A stretch of DNA of 64,000 bases from Nocardioides renjunii (GTDB lineage: Bacteria; Actinomycetota; Actinomycetes; Propionibacteriales; Nocardioidaceae), in assembly GCF_034661175.1 (NCBI RefSeq), contig NZ_CP141058.1:3100001-3164000 (forward strand), read 5' to 3'. This document shows, piece after piece, positions 1 to 8,125 of the stretch; the first letter of the stretch is position 1; every line of letters starts with the position of its first letter. The notes below the pieces were generated by a model. The model saw nothing but the letters and a program-made list of their open reading frames with translations. It searched no databases and had not been told where the DNA came from. Position numbers and translations under genes: made by a program.

Positions 1-668
1 GACATCCGCCGGGCCAGCGTCCGGGCCGGGGAGTCGGCGTGCAGGGCCAGGCTGTCGCGCACCCGCCCCGACGAGGCGGCCAGCAGCAGCCACGCGAGGG
101 CGCCGAGCGCGCTCGCCACGCCCATGCCGGCCACCGTGGCCGAGACGAGGACGACGGCGAGGGTGGCGAGCAGCCGCACGGTGGCCTCGCCGGCGATCAC
201 CGCCGCTGCCTGGTGCCACCACGCGCGGCCGGACGCGGCACCGGCGAGGACGGAGTGGAACCCGTAGCCGGCGACGGCCACGACGAGGGCCGCGACGAGC
301 ACGTCGTCGCCACCGTGCAGCACGCGACCGCGCCAGAAGGGGACGAGGGCGAGCACGGTCACGGTCGAGCAGGCGGAGACGACCGCGGCCACCCGCCACA
401 GCGCGGGACCGGCGGCGTGGTCGTCGCGGGCGGCTGCGGCGACCGACCGGGTGGTCTCCAGCGCGACGCCGGACAGCACGCCGTAGACGGCGAAGAGCAC
501 GGCGAGGAAGGTCAGCAGGACCGTCGCGCGCTCCTGCGGCAGAGCCCAGGCGGCGATGCTCATCACGACGTAGGTCACCGCGGCCGACCACAGCGAGGCA
601 GCAGCGACCGAGGACGCTCCGACGGCGTCTCGTCGCGACCGAGTGGCGGGGACCGGTGCCGAAGACAT
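1..668 (-). CDS. Polytopic membrane protein, flippase-like (partial, C-terminus outside window)
   Basis: The reverse strand reads without a stop from an ATG at 666-668 to the window edge, giving about 222 residues. The visible part is a run of hydrophobic helices: residues about 20-35, 40-60, 85-105, 115-135 and 155-180, separated by short Arg-rich loops, with no obvious soluble domain. Together with the divergent glycosyltransferase and acyltransferase genes, this layout fits the N-terminal half of an oligosaccharide or lipid-linked glycan flippase (MurJ/Wzx-like MOP superfamily). No diagnostic motif is seen, so the flippase role is inferred from context. An export permease or another polytopic protein is possible. 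The start lies 56 bp from the divergent GT2 gene, and a TAGAGT element sits 8 bases upstream of the ATG with no Shine-Dalgarno, suggesting a leaderless message. Confidence 0.6.
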   Translation of the reverse strand, partial: MSSAPVPATRSRRDAVGASSVAAASLWSAAVTYVVMSIAAWALPQERATVLLTFLAVLFAVYGVLSGVALETTRSVAAAARDDHAAGPALWRVAAVVSACSTVTVLALVPFWRGRVLHGGDDVLVAALVVAVAGYGFHSVLAGAASGRAWWHQAAAVIAGEATVRLLATLAVVLVSATVAGMGVASALGALAWLLLAASSGRVRDSLALHADSPARTLARRM

Positions 669-675
669 CGTGGAC

Positions 676-682
676 TACTCTA
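676..682. promoter_or_regulatory. Overlapping divergent -10 elements
   Basis: The 56-bp gap between the flippase-like gene and the GT2 gene contains TACTCT on the plus strand (676-681) and TAGAGT on the minus strand (682-677), so the two divergent promoters would share almost the same -10 bases. The minus-strand element ends 8 bases before the flippase start. The plus element gives a start site near 688, leaving a leader of about 37 nt for the GT2 gene. No convincing -35 boxes were seen. Confidence 0.4.
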
Positions 683-724
683 CGCACGGTGCGCAGGCCC
701 ACCCTCCCCGGGGAACACGGCGAA

Positions 725-1609
725 ATGCCCCCTCCAGCGGTGGGTGCCGTGATCGCCGTCTTCCGCCCCGGACCCGAGCTGGCGACCGGTCTGCGAGCTC
801 TCGTCGACCAGGTCGACGCGGTGGTCGTGGTCGTCGACGAGCACCCCGTGTCGGGCGCGACCAGCCAGCTGCTCGACGCCTGTCGCGCGGCCGGCGCCGA
901 GGTGGTCGAGCACGACGCCAACCGCGGCATCGGCGCCGCCCTCAACACGGGGGTCGAGCGGCTGCGCACGCTGCGTCCCGGCCTGACCCACGTGCTCACC
1001 CTCGACCAGGACTCCGTCGTGCCGGCGGGCTACGTCGCGGCGCTGCTCGCCGCCGCCTCGGCCGCGGACCGCTCCGGCGTCCCGGTCGGCATGGTGGCGC
1101 CCGCCAGCGTCGGCTCGATCCTCCGCCTCCCGCTCCGCCGGCGCGCGCCGCGCCACGGCGTCCGCGTGGGCGGCGAGCCGATCCAGTCCGGGCTGCTGGT
1201 GCCGGTCGACGTCCTCGAGCGGGTCGGCGGCTTCGACGAGACGCTGTTCATCGACGGCGTGGACACCGACTTCTGGCTGCGCGCCCTCGACCTCGGCCTC
1301 GTGTGCGTCCTCGCGCCCGACACCCGTCTCGAGCACCGGCTCGGGACGGCGATCACGGTCGGGGAGGACCGCGAGCTGCCGCTGCTCGTGGCCTCGACGT
1401 TCCGCTACTACTACCAGTGGCGCAACCTCGTGGCGCTCGTGCGCCGCCACGCCCGTCGCCACCCCGTGTGGGCGGTGCGCGCCGTCGTCCGCGCGGTGCG
1501 TCACCTGGCGATCGTCACCGCGCTGGCACCGGGGCGGCTGGCGCGTCTGCGCGAGGCGTACGGCGGCCTGCGAGCCGGCCTGCGCGGCCGGAGCGGGCCG
1601 CGGCCATGA
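725..1609 (+). CDS. Glycosyltransferase family 2 (rhamnosyltransferase-like)
   Basis: A 294-residue GT-A fold glycosyltransferase. It opens with a Rossmann-type strand (AVIAVFRPGPEL) and has the nucleotide-sugar/metal motif LDQDS near residue 100, and a later GGFDETLFIDGVDTDFWLRA block, which is the family's acceptor/catalytic Asp region and is typical of rhamnosyltransferases that decorate cell-surface polymers. It would transfer a sugar from an NDP donor at the cytoplasmic face. An in-frame ATG at 656 exists, but it overlaps the divergent gene's start region. The ATG at 725 has GGGGA about 11 bases upstream and begins where the family homology begins. The stop overlaps the next gene's start (ATGA), so the two are translationally coupled. 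Donor and acceptor cannot be read from the sequence. Confidence 0.85.
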   Translation: MPPPAVGAVIAVFRPGPELATGLRALVDQVDAVVVVVDEHPVSGATSQLLDACRAAGAEVVEHDANRGIGAALNTGVERLRTLRPGLTHVLTLDQDSVVPAGYVAALLAAASAADRSGVPVGMVAPASVGSILRLPLRRRAPRHGVRVGGEPIQSGLLVPVDVLERVGGFDETLFIDGVDTDFWLRALDLGLVCVLAPDTRLEHRLGTAITVGEDRELPLLVASTFRYYYQWRNLVALVRRHARRHPVWAVRAVVRAVRHLAIVTALAPGRLARLREAYGGLRAGLRGRSGPRP

Positions 1610-3732
1610 CCGACCTCCAGGCCCTCGGCAGGGCGACCTCGACCGAGCGCGTCATCGGCACCGAGATCCGGCGTGACATCCAGGCGCTGCGCGCCGTGGC
1701 CGTCACGATGGTCGTCGTCTACCACTTCTGGCCCAGCGCGCTGCCCGGCGGCTTCGTCGGGGTGGACGTCTTCTTCGTCATCTCCGGCTACCTCATCACC
1801 AGCCACCTGTGGCGCCACCCGCCCACCGACGTCCGCGGCTTCACGGAGTTCTGGTCCCGCCGGGTGGTCCGGCTCATCCCGGCCGCCGCTGCCGCGATCC
1901 TCGGCACCCTGGCGCTGGTCGTGGTCACGCTGTCGAGCGCCGAGTGGTCGGCCGCCGTGCGGCACGCCATCGCCTCCATGCTCTACGTCGAGAACTGGCT
2001 GCTGATCCACGACGCCACCGACTACCTCCGCGCGGACGCTCCCCCGTCGCCGTTCCAGCACTTCTGGTCGCTGTCGGTCGAGGAGCAGTTCTACCTCGTG
2101 TGGCCCTTCGTCATCGGGCTGGCCGTGCTCGCCACCCGCTCCCGGCCCGAGCGCCGGCACCGCGCCATGGTGCTCGTCGTGGGTGCCGCCGTGCTCGCGA
2201 GCTTCGCCCACGGCCTGCTGCTCACCGGCAGCAACCCCCCGGCGGCCTACTTCGCCAGCCCGGCGCGCATGTGGGAGCTCGCCGTCGGCGGCCTGCTGGC
2301 CCTCCTGCACGTGGGCGGCGCCCGGCGCGGCTCCGACCGCACGCGGGCGACGCTCGCCTGGGCCGGCCTGGGTGGGCTCGCGCTCAGCTGCGTGCTGATC
2401 ACCGGCACCACGCCGTTCCCGGGCTGGGCCGCGCTCCTGCCCACGGTGGCCACGCTGGCGCTGCTGCACGCGGGCGACCCCGCCGGGCGCTTCACCCTGC
2501 GCCCCGCGATGCACGCGCGCGGCGTCCAGCTCGTCGGCGACGTGTCCTACGCGGCGTACCTCTGGCACTGGCCGCTCGCGCTCCTCGTCCCGCCCGCCCT
2601 CGCCGACGGCGAGGGTGCCCAGCAGGTCGTCAAGGTCGCCCTCCTTCCCGTCCTCGTGCTGGTGGCCTGGGTGAGCACGGTGCACCTGGAGAACCCCCTG
2701 CGCCGGGTGCCCACCGGCGGCTCGCTGCGTCGTCGCGCCGCGGTCGTGCTCGTGCTGTGCACGGCGCTGGTGCTCGGCTCCGCGCTCGCGGTCCGGGCGG
2801 TGGTCGAGCGTCGCAGCGAGGCGGTCCGCGAGCGGGTCGACGCGCTGACGACGGGCGTCGAGGTGACGCCGTGCGTCGGCGCGGCCGCCCTCGACCCGGG
2901 TGCCGACTGCGACCCCGACGCCACCCCGATCACCACGCCCGAGTTCGCGCGTGGCGACATCCCGACCACCATCACCGTCGGCGGATGCCTCAACTGGCCG
3001 CCCTTCGGCGAGCTGGTCTCGTGCAGCTTCGGCGACACCGAGGCGCCGACCGAGAAGATCGCACTCCTGGGCAACTCGCACGCCGGCCACCTGCTCCCGC
3101 CGGTCGAGGTGCTCGGCAAGGAGGAGGGATGGCAGGTCGACTCGTACGTCATCGGCGTGTGCCAGCCGTCGGTGGAGCCCGTACCTCATCCCGCCCCCGT
3201 GTCGGGGGTGCCGCCGGAGCAGCTGAGGGCGGACTGCGAGCGGCTCAACCGTGAGAGCCTCGAGCGGATCACGACCCAGGACTACTCCTTGGTCGTGATG
3301 TCCACGCTCGACCACGACCCGGCCCACGAGGTGGCGGAGGACAACATCTACCGCTCGACGCTGGAGACGATCACCGACGCGGGCGTACCGGTGCTCGTGG
3401 TCCGTGACACCCCGGCGTCGATGGACCAGGCGCAGGACCCGCCGACCTGCCTGGGGTTGAACGCCGCCGACCCGTCGGTCTGCGACGGGACGCCGCAGGA
3501 GTGGATCCGTCAGGACCCCCTCACCACGGCGGCCGAGGGCAGCGACTCCCCGCTCGTGCACCGCGTCGACCTCAACGACCACATCTGCACGGACACCAGG
3601 TGTCCCGCGATCCTCGGCGGGATCATCACCTACGCCGACTTCAACCACCTGTCCGCCACGTTCTCCCGCACGCTGGCGCCCTACCTCGGTCCGGCGATGC
3701 TCGCGGCGATGGAGGAGCCCGAGGAGGGCTGA
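1606..3732 (+). CDS. Membrane O-acyltransferase with C-terminal SGNH domain (OafA/YrhL family)
   Basis: A 708-residue protein with two parts. Residues about 25-400 are the acyltransferase-3 membrane domain of some ten helices, starting with the family pattern RRDIQALRAVAV...VVYHF (catalytic-type His near residue 40) and GGFVGVDVFFVISGYLI, then FWSLSVEEQFYLVWP. Residues about 480-705 form a periplasm-facing SGNH hydrolase-like domain with GNSH at about 488 (nucleophile Ser) and D-F-N-H near 679-682 (catalytic Asp/His). Such fusions O-acetylate surface polysaccharides or teichoic acids, the membrane half moving the acyl group across and the SGNH half transferring it. The gene overlaps the GT2 gene by 4 bp, so the acceptor is plausibly the glycan built by this cluster. 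Confidence 0.9.
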   Translation: MTDLQALGRATSTERVIGTEIRRDIQALRAVAVTMVVVYHFWPSALPGGFVGVDVFFVISGYLITSHLWRHPPTDVRGFTEFWSRRVVRLIPAAAAAILGTLALVVVTLSSAEWSAAVRHAIASMLYVENWLLIHDATDYLRADAPPSPFQHFWSLSVEEQFYLVWPFVIGLAVLATRSRPERRHRAMVLVVGAAVLASFAHGLLLTGSNPPAAYFASPARMWELAVGGLLALLHVGGARRGSDRTRATLAWAGLGGLALSCVLITGTTPFPGWAALLPTVATLALLHAGDPAGRFTLRPAMHARGVQLVGDVSYAAYLWHWPLALLVPPALADGEGAQQVVKVALLPVLVLVAWVSTVHLENPLRRVPTGGSLRRRAAVVLVLCTALVLGSALAVRAVVERRSEAVRERVDALTTGVEVTPCVGAAALDPGADCDPDATPITTPEFARGDIPTTITVGGCLNWPPFGELVSCSFGDTEAPTEKIALLGNSHAGHLLPPVEVLGKEEGWQVDSYVIGVCQPSVEPVPHPAPVSGVPPEQLRADCERLNRESLERITTQDYSLVVMSTLDHDPAHEVAEDNIYRSTLETITDAGVPVLVVRDTPASMDQAQDPPTCLGLNAADPSVCDGTPQEWIRQDPLTTAAEGSDSPLVHRVDLNDHICTDTRCPAILGGIITYADFNHLSATFSRTLAPYLGPAMLAAMEEPEEG

Positions 3733-3748
3733 CGGCGTGCGCGGCGCC

Positions 3749-3754
3749 TATACT
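3749..3754 (+). promoter_or_regulatory. -10 element TATACT upstream of 3799 gene
   Basis: TATACT in the 66-bp gap after the acyltransferase gene is a near-consensus -10 box. A start near 3761 would give a leader of about 38 nt carrying GGGGGA just upstream of the ATG at 3799. No -35 box at 17 bp was found. Confidence 0.45.
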
Positions 3755-3798
3755 CGCGCGTCGACCACCTGACCTCGACCGTGCGGGGGACCTCACGC

Positions 3799-5157
3799 AT
3801 GTTGACCCGGCCCCGCTGGGCGCTCGCCGCCCTCCTGGCGATCATCGGCGTGTCCTTCGCCTTCGTCGCCGTGCACGTCGAGTCCTACACGCGCCTCAGC
3901 CCCATCGACGAGCTCTCGCACCTCGACTACATGTTCCGCGCACCGGCCGTGCTGGCGCCCGGCGACAAGGTCGAGCAGCAGGCGATGTACGAGCAGGCGT
4001 GCCGCGGCGTCGACGCACCGGGCTTCGACCCGGTGCTGTGCGACCGCGACCACGAGTACGACGCGGACATCTACCAGGAGCACGGCTTCAACACGGCCGC
4101 CACCAACACGCCGATCTACTACACCGCGACCCGCGCCGTCGCGGAGGTCGTCCGCGCGCTGACCCCGACGGGCAGCCTCTTCGTCGCCGGCCGCCTGGCG
4201 AGCGGCATCTGGCTCGCGCTGGGGCTGGCCCTCGTCTACCTCGCCGGGCGCCGCGCCGGCATCCGGCCCGCCCCGCTGCTGGCGGTGCTCGCCCTGCTCC
4301 CGGCCTCACCGGCCATCCTCTACCCCAGCGCCACCGTCACCCCGGACGCGATGGGCCTGGTGGCCGGCGCCCTGGTGGTCCTCGCCGCCCTCGCCTGGGA
4401 GCGTCGACCCGACCGGGTGCGCACCGCGGTCCTGGTCCTGGTGTGCGTGCTCGTGCCGCTCATCAAGCTCACCAACATCGTGGCCGTGGCGGCGCTGGTC
4501 TTCTACCTGGCGTTCAACCGCCCTCGGCAGGCCGCGTCGGAGCGACGGTCCGACGAGGACGCGACGGACGGACCGGACGAGGCCCGCCCGATCCCCGCCC
4601 GACAGCGCTGGACGACCGGCGCGGTGGCGGGTGTCGCAGCCGTCGTCGCGGGCGGCGCCTGGACGGTCATCAGCAACTCGCGCAACCACGCCGACCCCGA
4701 CGACGTGCCCGACATGGCGGTGCGCTTCGCCGTCACCGAGTTCCCGTGGAACGGCCTGCTCGACAGCGCGCTCATCATGGCGCAGCCGCTCTCCCAGCCG
4801 TGGGTGGGCGTCGGGACGCCGTCCCTGCTGTTCTTCACCACCACCGTCGTCTCGCTGGTGCTGATCGCGGGGACCGCGGCCGCGGCGTTCTTCTCCACCG
4901 GCACGCCGCGCGCGACCGTCGCCGCCCGCGCGATGCTGGCGGCTGCGGTGCTGGTCGCGCTCGGCCTGGTGACGATGGGCTACGTCACGGCGTCGCAGTA
5001 CTTCCCCCTGCCGGCGCGCTACGGGGTGGCGCTCGTGCCGGGGATGGTGCTGGTCACCGCCGGCATGCTGCGCACCCGCTCGTCGGTCGCGATCACCGCC
5101 GGGCTGGCCGTCGTCGTCCTCGTGTTCACCGCGGCCCGCGTCATCGGCCTCCCCTGA
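3799..5157 (+). CDS. Polytopic membrane protein, possible GT-C-type glycosyltransferase
   Basis: A 452-residue integral membrane protein. Helix 1 is at residues about 6-24, followed by a long extracytoplasmic loop of about 80 residues containing the acidic motif PIDELSHLDYM. That placement, an Asp/Glu pair in the first outside loop, resembles the catalytic loop of GT-C polyprenyl-phosphate-sugar transferases and the DUF2142 family. At least eight more helices follow, interrupted by a charged cytoplasmic loop near residues 240-270. The ATG at 3799 is preferred over the GTG at 3781 because GGGGGA precedes it at good spacing. Position between an O-acyltransferase and further glycosyltransferases supports a glycan role, but the reaction is inferred. 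Confidence 0.6.
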   Translation: MLTRPRWALAALLAIIGVSFAFVAVHVESYTRLSPIDELSHLDYMFRAPAVLAPGDKVEQQAMYEQACRGVDAPGFDPVLCDRDHEYDADIYQEHGFNTAATNTPIYYTATRAVAEVVRALTPTGSLFVAGRLASGIWLALGLALVYLAGRRAGIRPAPLLAVLALLPASPAILYPSATVTPDAMGLVAGALVVLAALAWERRPDRVRTAVLVLVCVLVPLIKLTNIVAVAALVFYLAFNRPRQAASERRSDEDATDGPDEARPIPARQRWTTGAVAGVAAVVAGGAWTVISNSRNHADPDDVPDMAVRFAVTEFPWNGLLDSALIMAQPLSQPWVGVGTPSLLFFTTTVVSLVLIAGTAAAAFFSTGTPRATVAARAMLAAAVLVALGLVTMGYVTASQYFPLPARYGVALVPGMVLVTAGMLRTRSSVAITAGLAVVVLVFTAARVIGLP

Positions 5158-5180
5158 GCCTGGGCACCCCCGCGGTCAAC

Positions 5181-5186
5181 TACCAT
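5181..5186 (+). promoter_or_regulatory. Leaderless -10 element (TACCAT) for the WsaF-like gene
   Basis: TACCAT ends 6 bases before the GTG at 5193 and there is no Shine-Dalgarno, which is the leaderless promoter spacing. Confidence 0.5.
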
Positions 5187-5192
5187 CCCCGG

Positions 5193-6941
5193 GTGAGCGA
5201 TCAGCCGAAGTCGGACGCCGACCTCCTGCGGGAGTCGGAGCTCTTCGACGTGGAGTTCTACCTGCGCAAGAACCCCGACGTGCGCACCTCCGGGATCGAC
5301 CCGGTCCTGCACTACCTGCGCCAGGGCGCCCGCGACGGGCGCGACCCGTCGAAGGCCTTCTCCACCAACGCCTACCTGCGCCGCAACGACGACGTGGGCC
5401 AGATGAACCCGCTCGTGCACTACCTCCGCGTGGGCAAGCCCGCCGGGCGCGCGCTCAACCCGCTCGAGGACGACCTCCGCCTGGTCCGCGAGTCCGGGTT
5501 CTTCGACGAGGACTACTACCGCCACTTCAAGCCCGACCTGCCCGCCGAGCGCGACGCCGTACGCCACTACCTCCGCTTCGGCCGTCGCGACGGGCTCGAC
5601 CCGAGCGAGAGGTTCTCGACCTCCGGCTACCTCCGGCAGAACCCGGACGTCGCGAGGACGACGTGGAACCCGCTCGTCCACTACCTCCGGCACGGCCGCA
5701 CCGAGGGGCGCATCGCCCCCCGCGGCGCGCTGCGCGAGCCCTACTTCGACGCGCTCTACGCCGACCGCTGGGCGCAGATCGCCCCGATGCCCGTCACCAA
5801 GGTGGCGGGGGGGTCGCACCGCATCACCATCGTCACCGACAGCGTGGCGCCGCACAGCCTCTTCGGCGGCGTCGGCACCGCCATCATCCTCGGGGTCGAG
5901 ATCGCCAACCGCCTCGGCGCGAGCCTGCGGCTGGTCACCCGCACCGACGCGCCCGACGGGCAGGTGATCTCCCTGCTGCAGGAGGCGACCGGAATCCGGC
6001 TGGAGGGCGTCCTCGAGCTCGACCAGGTGTCCACCGACGGCACGCAGCGCCTGCAGTTCACCGACCGCGACATCGTCATGACCACGTCGTGGTGGACCAC
6101 CCGCTCGGTGCTCGACAGCGACGTCCCCCGCGAGCAGGTCCTCTACCTGCTGCAGGAGGACGAGCGGATGTTCTACGCCTTCGGCGACGAGCGCCTGCTG
6201 TGCAGCGAGACGCTGGCCGAGCCCGACCTGGCCGTCGTCGTCAACACCTCGCGCCTGCTGAGCCACCTCGTCGCGGACGGGCTCCCCCACCTGCGCGAGC
6301 AGGCCGTCGCGCTCGAGCCGGCGTTCCCCGGCGAGGTGGCGACCACCCCCGCCGGCTCCGGCGACGGTCGGCGCAACTTCTTCTTCTACTCACGCCCGCA
6401 CAACGCCCGGAACCTGTTCTGGCGGGGCGGGCAGGTCATCGCGCGCGCGGTGGAGTCGCGGCTGCTCGACCCGGACGAGTGGCGCTTCCACTTCGTGGGC
6501 CGCGGGACGCCCGACCTCACGCTGCCGCGCGACGTCCAGGTCGAGGTCGTCGAGGGCCTCAGCTGGACCGACTACCAGGCCTTCGTGCGGACGATGGACG
6601 CGGCGCTGGTGCTCATGGACACCCCCCACCCCTCCTACCCGCCGTACGACCTCGCATCGGTGGGTGCGGCCGTGCTGACCAACTCCCACGGCATCAAGAC
6701 CGACCTGTCCGACATCTCCGACAACATCATCGTGGCCCCGTCCACCGTCGACGGGCTGCTGGCCGGGCTCGAGCGGCTGGTCGCGCTGGCCCGTGACCCC
6801 CAGCAGCGGGCGGCCAACGTCGCCGCCGACCACATCGGTCGCGACTGGGCCGCCGCGACGGCGCCCGTCGTCGACTGGGTGGTCGACCGGTTCGGTGCCG
6901 TGGTCGGCCCGCGGCAGGACGACGGTCTCCATGTTCTCTGA
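5193..6941 (+). CDS. WsaF-like glycosyltransferase with N-terminal YLxxNPDV/HYLxxG repeats
   Basis: A 582-residue protein. Residues about 8-185 contain four related modules built on a pattern of Phe/Asp, Y-L-R-x-N-x-D-V, then P-L-V-H-Y-L-R-x-G and GRxPS-like turns; such repeats occur at the N-termini of surface-glycan glycosyltransferases. From about residue 205 there is a two-domain GT-B-like enzyme resembling the rhamnosyltransferase WsaF: SLFGGVGTAIILG, then VLYLLQEDERMFYAFGDERLL, a Rossmann segment FFFYSRPHNARNLFWRGG, and a C-terminal TDLSDISDNIIV region. It probably transfers rhamnose or a similar sugar to a cytoplasmic lipid-linked acceptor. Start at GTG 5193 fits a leaderless message (TACCAT 6 bases upstream). 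The following gene starts 11 bp inside this one. The exact sugar is not determinable here. Confidence 0.8.
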   Translation: MSDQPKSDADLLRESELFDVEFYLRKNPDVRTSGIDPVLHYLRQGARDGRDPSKAFSTNAYLRRNDDVGQMNPLVHYLRVGKPAGRALNPLEDDLRLVRESGFFDEDYYRHFKPDLPAERDAVRHYLRFGRRDGLDPSERFSTSGYLRQNPDVARTTWNPLVHYLRHGRTEGRIAPRGALREPYFDALYADRWAQIAPMPVTKVAGGSHRITIVTDSVAPHSLFGGVGTAIILGVEIANRLGASLRLVTRTDAPDGQVISLLQEATGIRLEGVLELDQVSTDGTQRLQFTDRDIVMTTSWWTTRSVLDSDVPREQVLYLLQEDERMFYAFGDERLLCSETLAEPDLAVVVNTSRLLSHLVADGLPHLREQAVALEPAFPGEVATTPAGSGDGRRNFFFYSRPHNARNLFWRGGQVIARAVESRLLDPDEWRFHFVGRGTPDLTLPRDVQVEVVEGLSWTDYQAFVRTMDAALVLMDTPHPSYPPYDLASVGAAVLTNSHGIKTDLSDISDNIIVAPSTVDGLLAGLERLVALARDPQQRAANVAADHIGRDWAAATAPVVDWVVDRFGAVVGPRQDDGLHVL

Positions 6942-8121
6942 CCTGCCCGAGGCCCCGACCGACGTGGCGGACCTCTGGGACTCGTCGATGGCCGAGCGGG
7001 TCGGCACCATGCTCGACGGCGAGCGCCGTGTCGCCTTCGTCTACCGCACGCCCGACACCAGCACGTTCCGCTACCGCGTCTCCAACGTCGTCGACGCCCT
7101 CAACCACGACCCCGGCGGCACGGTCCGCGCGGGCTGGTTCTGCGACGACGAGCTGCGGGCGCTCACCCGCCTGGTGCCGCAGCTCGACCTCGTGGTCGTC
7201 GCGCGCTACCCCTACGGGGCGGCCCTGCGCGAGCTCATCCAGCGCGCCGAGAAGCACGGCGTGCCCCTCGTCTTCGACTGCGACGACCTGGTCTTCGACG
7301 TCCGCTTCGCCGAGCTCGTCATGTCGTCGCTCGGCAAGGACCAGGACGTCAACGCCGAGTGGGACGTGTGGTTCGCCTACATGGGCCGGCTCAACGCGTC
7401 CCTCCGCGCGTGCCGCGGCGCGCTGACCACCAACGGCACCCTGGCCGACCAGCTCTCGGCGTTCGTCGACGACGAGGTCTCGATCGTGCCCAACGTGATG
7501 AACCGCGAGCAGCAGGCCTACTCCCGCGCGATCCTCGAGCACAAGCTCGCGTCCGGCTGGAAGCGCTCGGGCCCGGTGACGATCGGCTACTTCAGCGGCA
7601 CCCCGTCGCACGTGCGGGACTTCTCGGTCGCCAGCGGGGCCCTCGCCCGGCTCCTCGACCGCGACTCCGACGTCGCCGTCCGCATCGTCGGCTACCTCGA
7701 CGACCTGGCCGAGCTCGAGCGCCACCGCGACCGCGTCGAGTTCCTCCCGTTCATGCACTACGTCGCGCTGCAGCGCGCGATCGGCGAGGTCGAGGTCAAC
7801 ATCGCCCCGCTCCAGCACACGCCGTTCAACATCTGCAAGTCCGACCTCAAGTACTTCGAGGCCGCGGCGGTGGGCACGTGGACGGTCGCCTCGCACACCC
7901 CGTCCCTCGACGACGCCATCCAGGACGGGACCACCGGCCGGCTCGCCAAGGCGCACGAGTGGGACGCGGCCCTCGCCGAGGCGGTGGACCTGGCGCGCGA
8001 CACCGGCCGCTACGCCGAGCTGGGTGCCGCCGCCGCGCACGCCGCCCACGAGCGGTGGGCGTGGGACTCGGTGACCGAGCCGTTCCACCGGGCGCTCGCG
8101 CCCTACGTCTCCGCTCGGTGA
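6931..8121 (+). CDS. GT4-like glycosyltransferase
   Basis: A 396-residue cytoplasmic GT-B enzyme. The N-terminal half contains RVAFVYRTPDTSTFRYRVSN, typical of glycosyltransferases that begin by locating the acceptor domain, and VFDCDDLVFD, a conserved acidic block. The C-terminal half has the second Rossmann unit (TIGYFSGTPSHVRDF), the donor-binding stretch APLQHTPFNICKSDLKYFEAAAVG with the E-x7-E-like arrangement of family 4, and a terminal helix. The start overlaps the end of the WsaF-like gene by 11 bp, so they form an operon. The gene ends 4 bp before the convergent double-GT2 gene. Substrates are unknown; a surface-polymer sugar transferase is inferred. Confidence 0.8.
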   Translation: MFSDLPEAPTDVADLWDSSMAERVGTMLDGERRVAFVYRTPDTSTFRYRVSNVVDALNHDPGGTVRAGWFCDDELRALTRLVPQLDLVVVARYPYGAALRELIQRAEKHGVPLVFDCDDLVFDVRFAELVMSSLGKDQDVNAEWDVWFAYMGRLNASLRACRGALTTNGTLADQLSAFVDDEVSIVPNVMNREQQAYSRAILEHKLASGWKRSGPVTIGYFSGTPSHVRDFSVASGALARLLDRDSDVAVRIVGYLDDLAELERHRDRVEFLPFMHYVALQRAIGEVEVNIAPLQHTPFNICKSDLKYFEAAAVGTWTVASHTPSLDDAIQDGTTGRLAKAHEWDAALAEAVDLARDTGRYAELGAAAAHAAHERWAWDSVTEPFHRALAPYVSAR

Positions 8122-8125
8122 CCCG

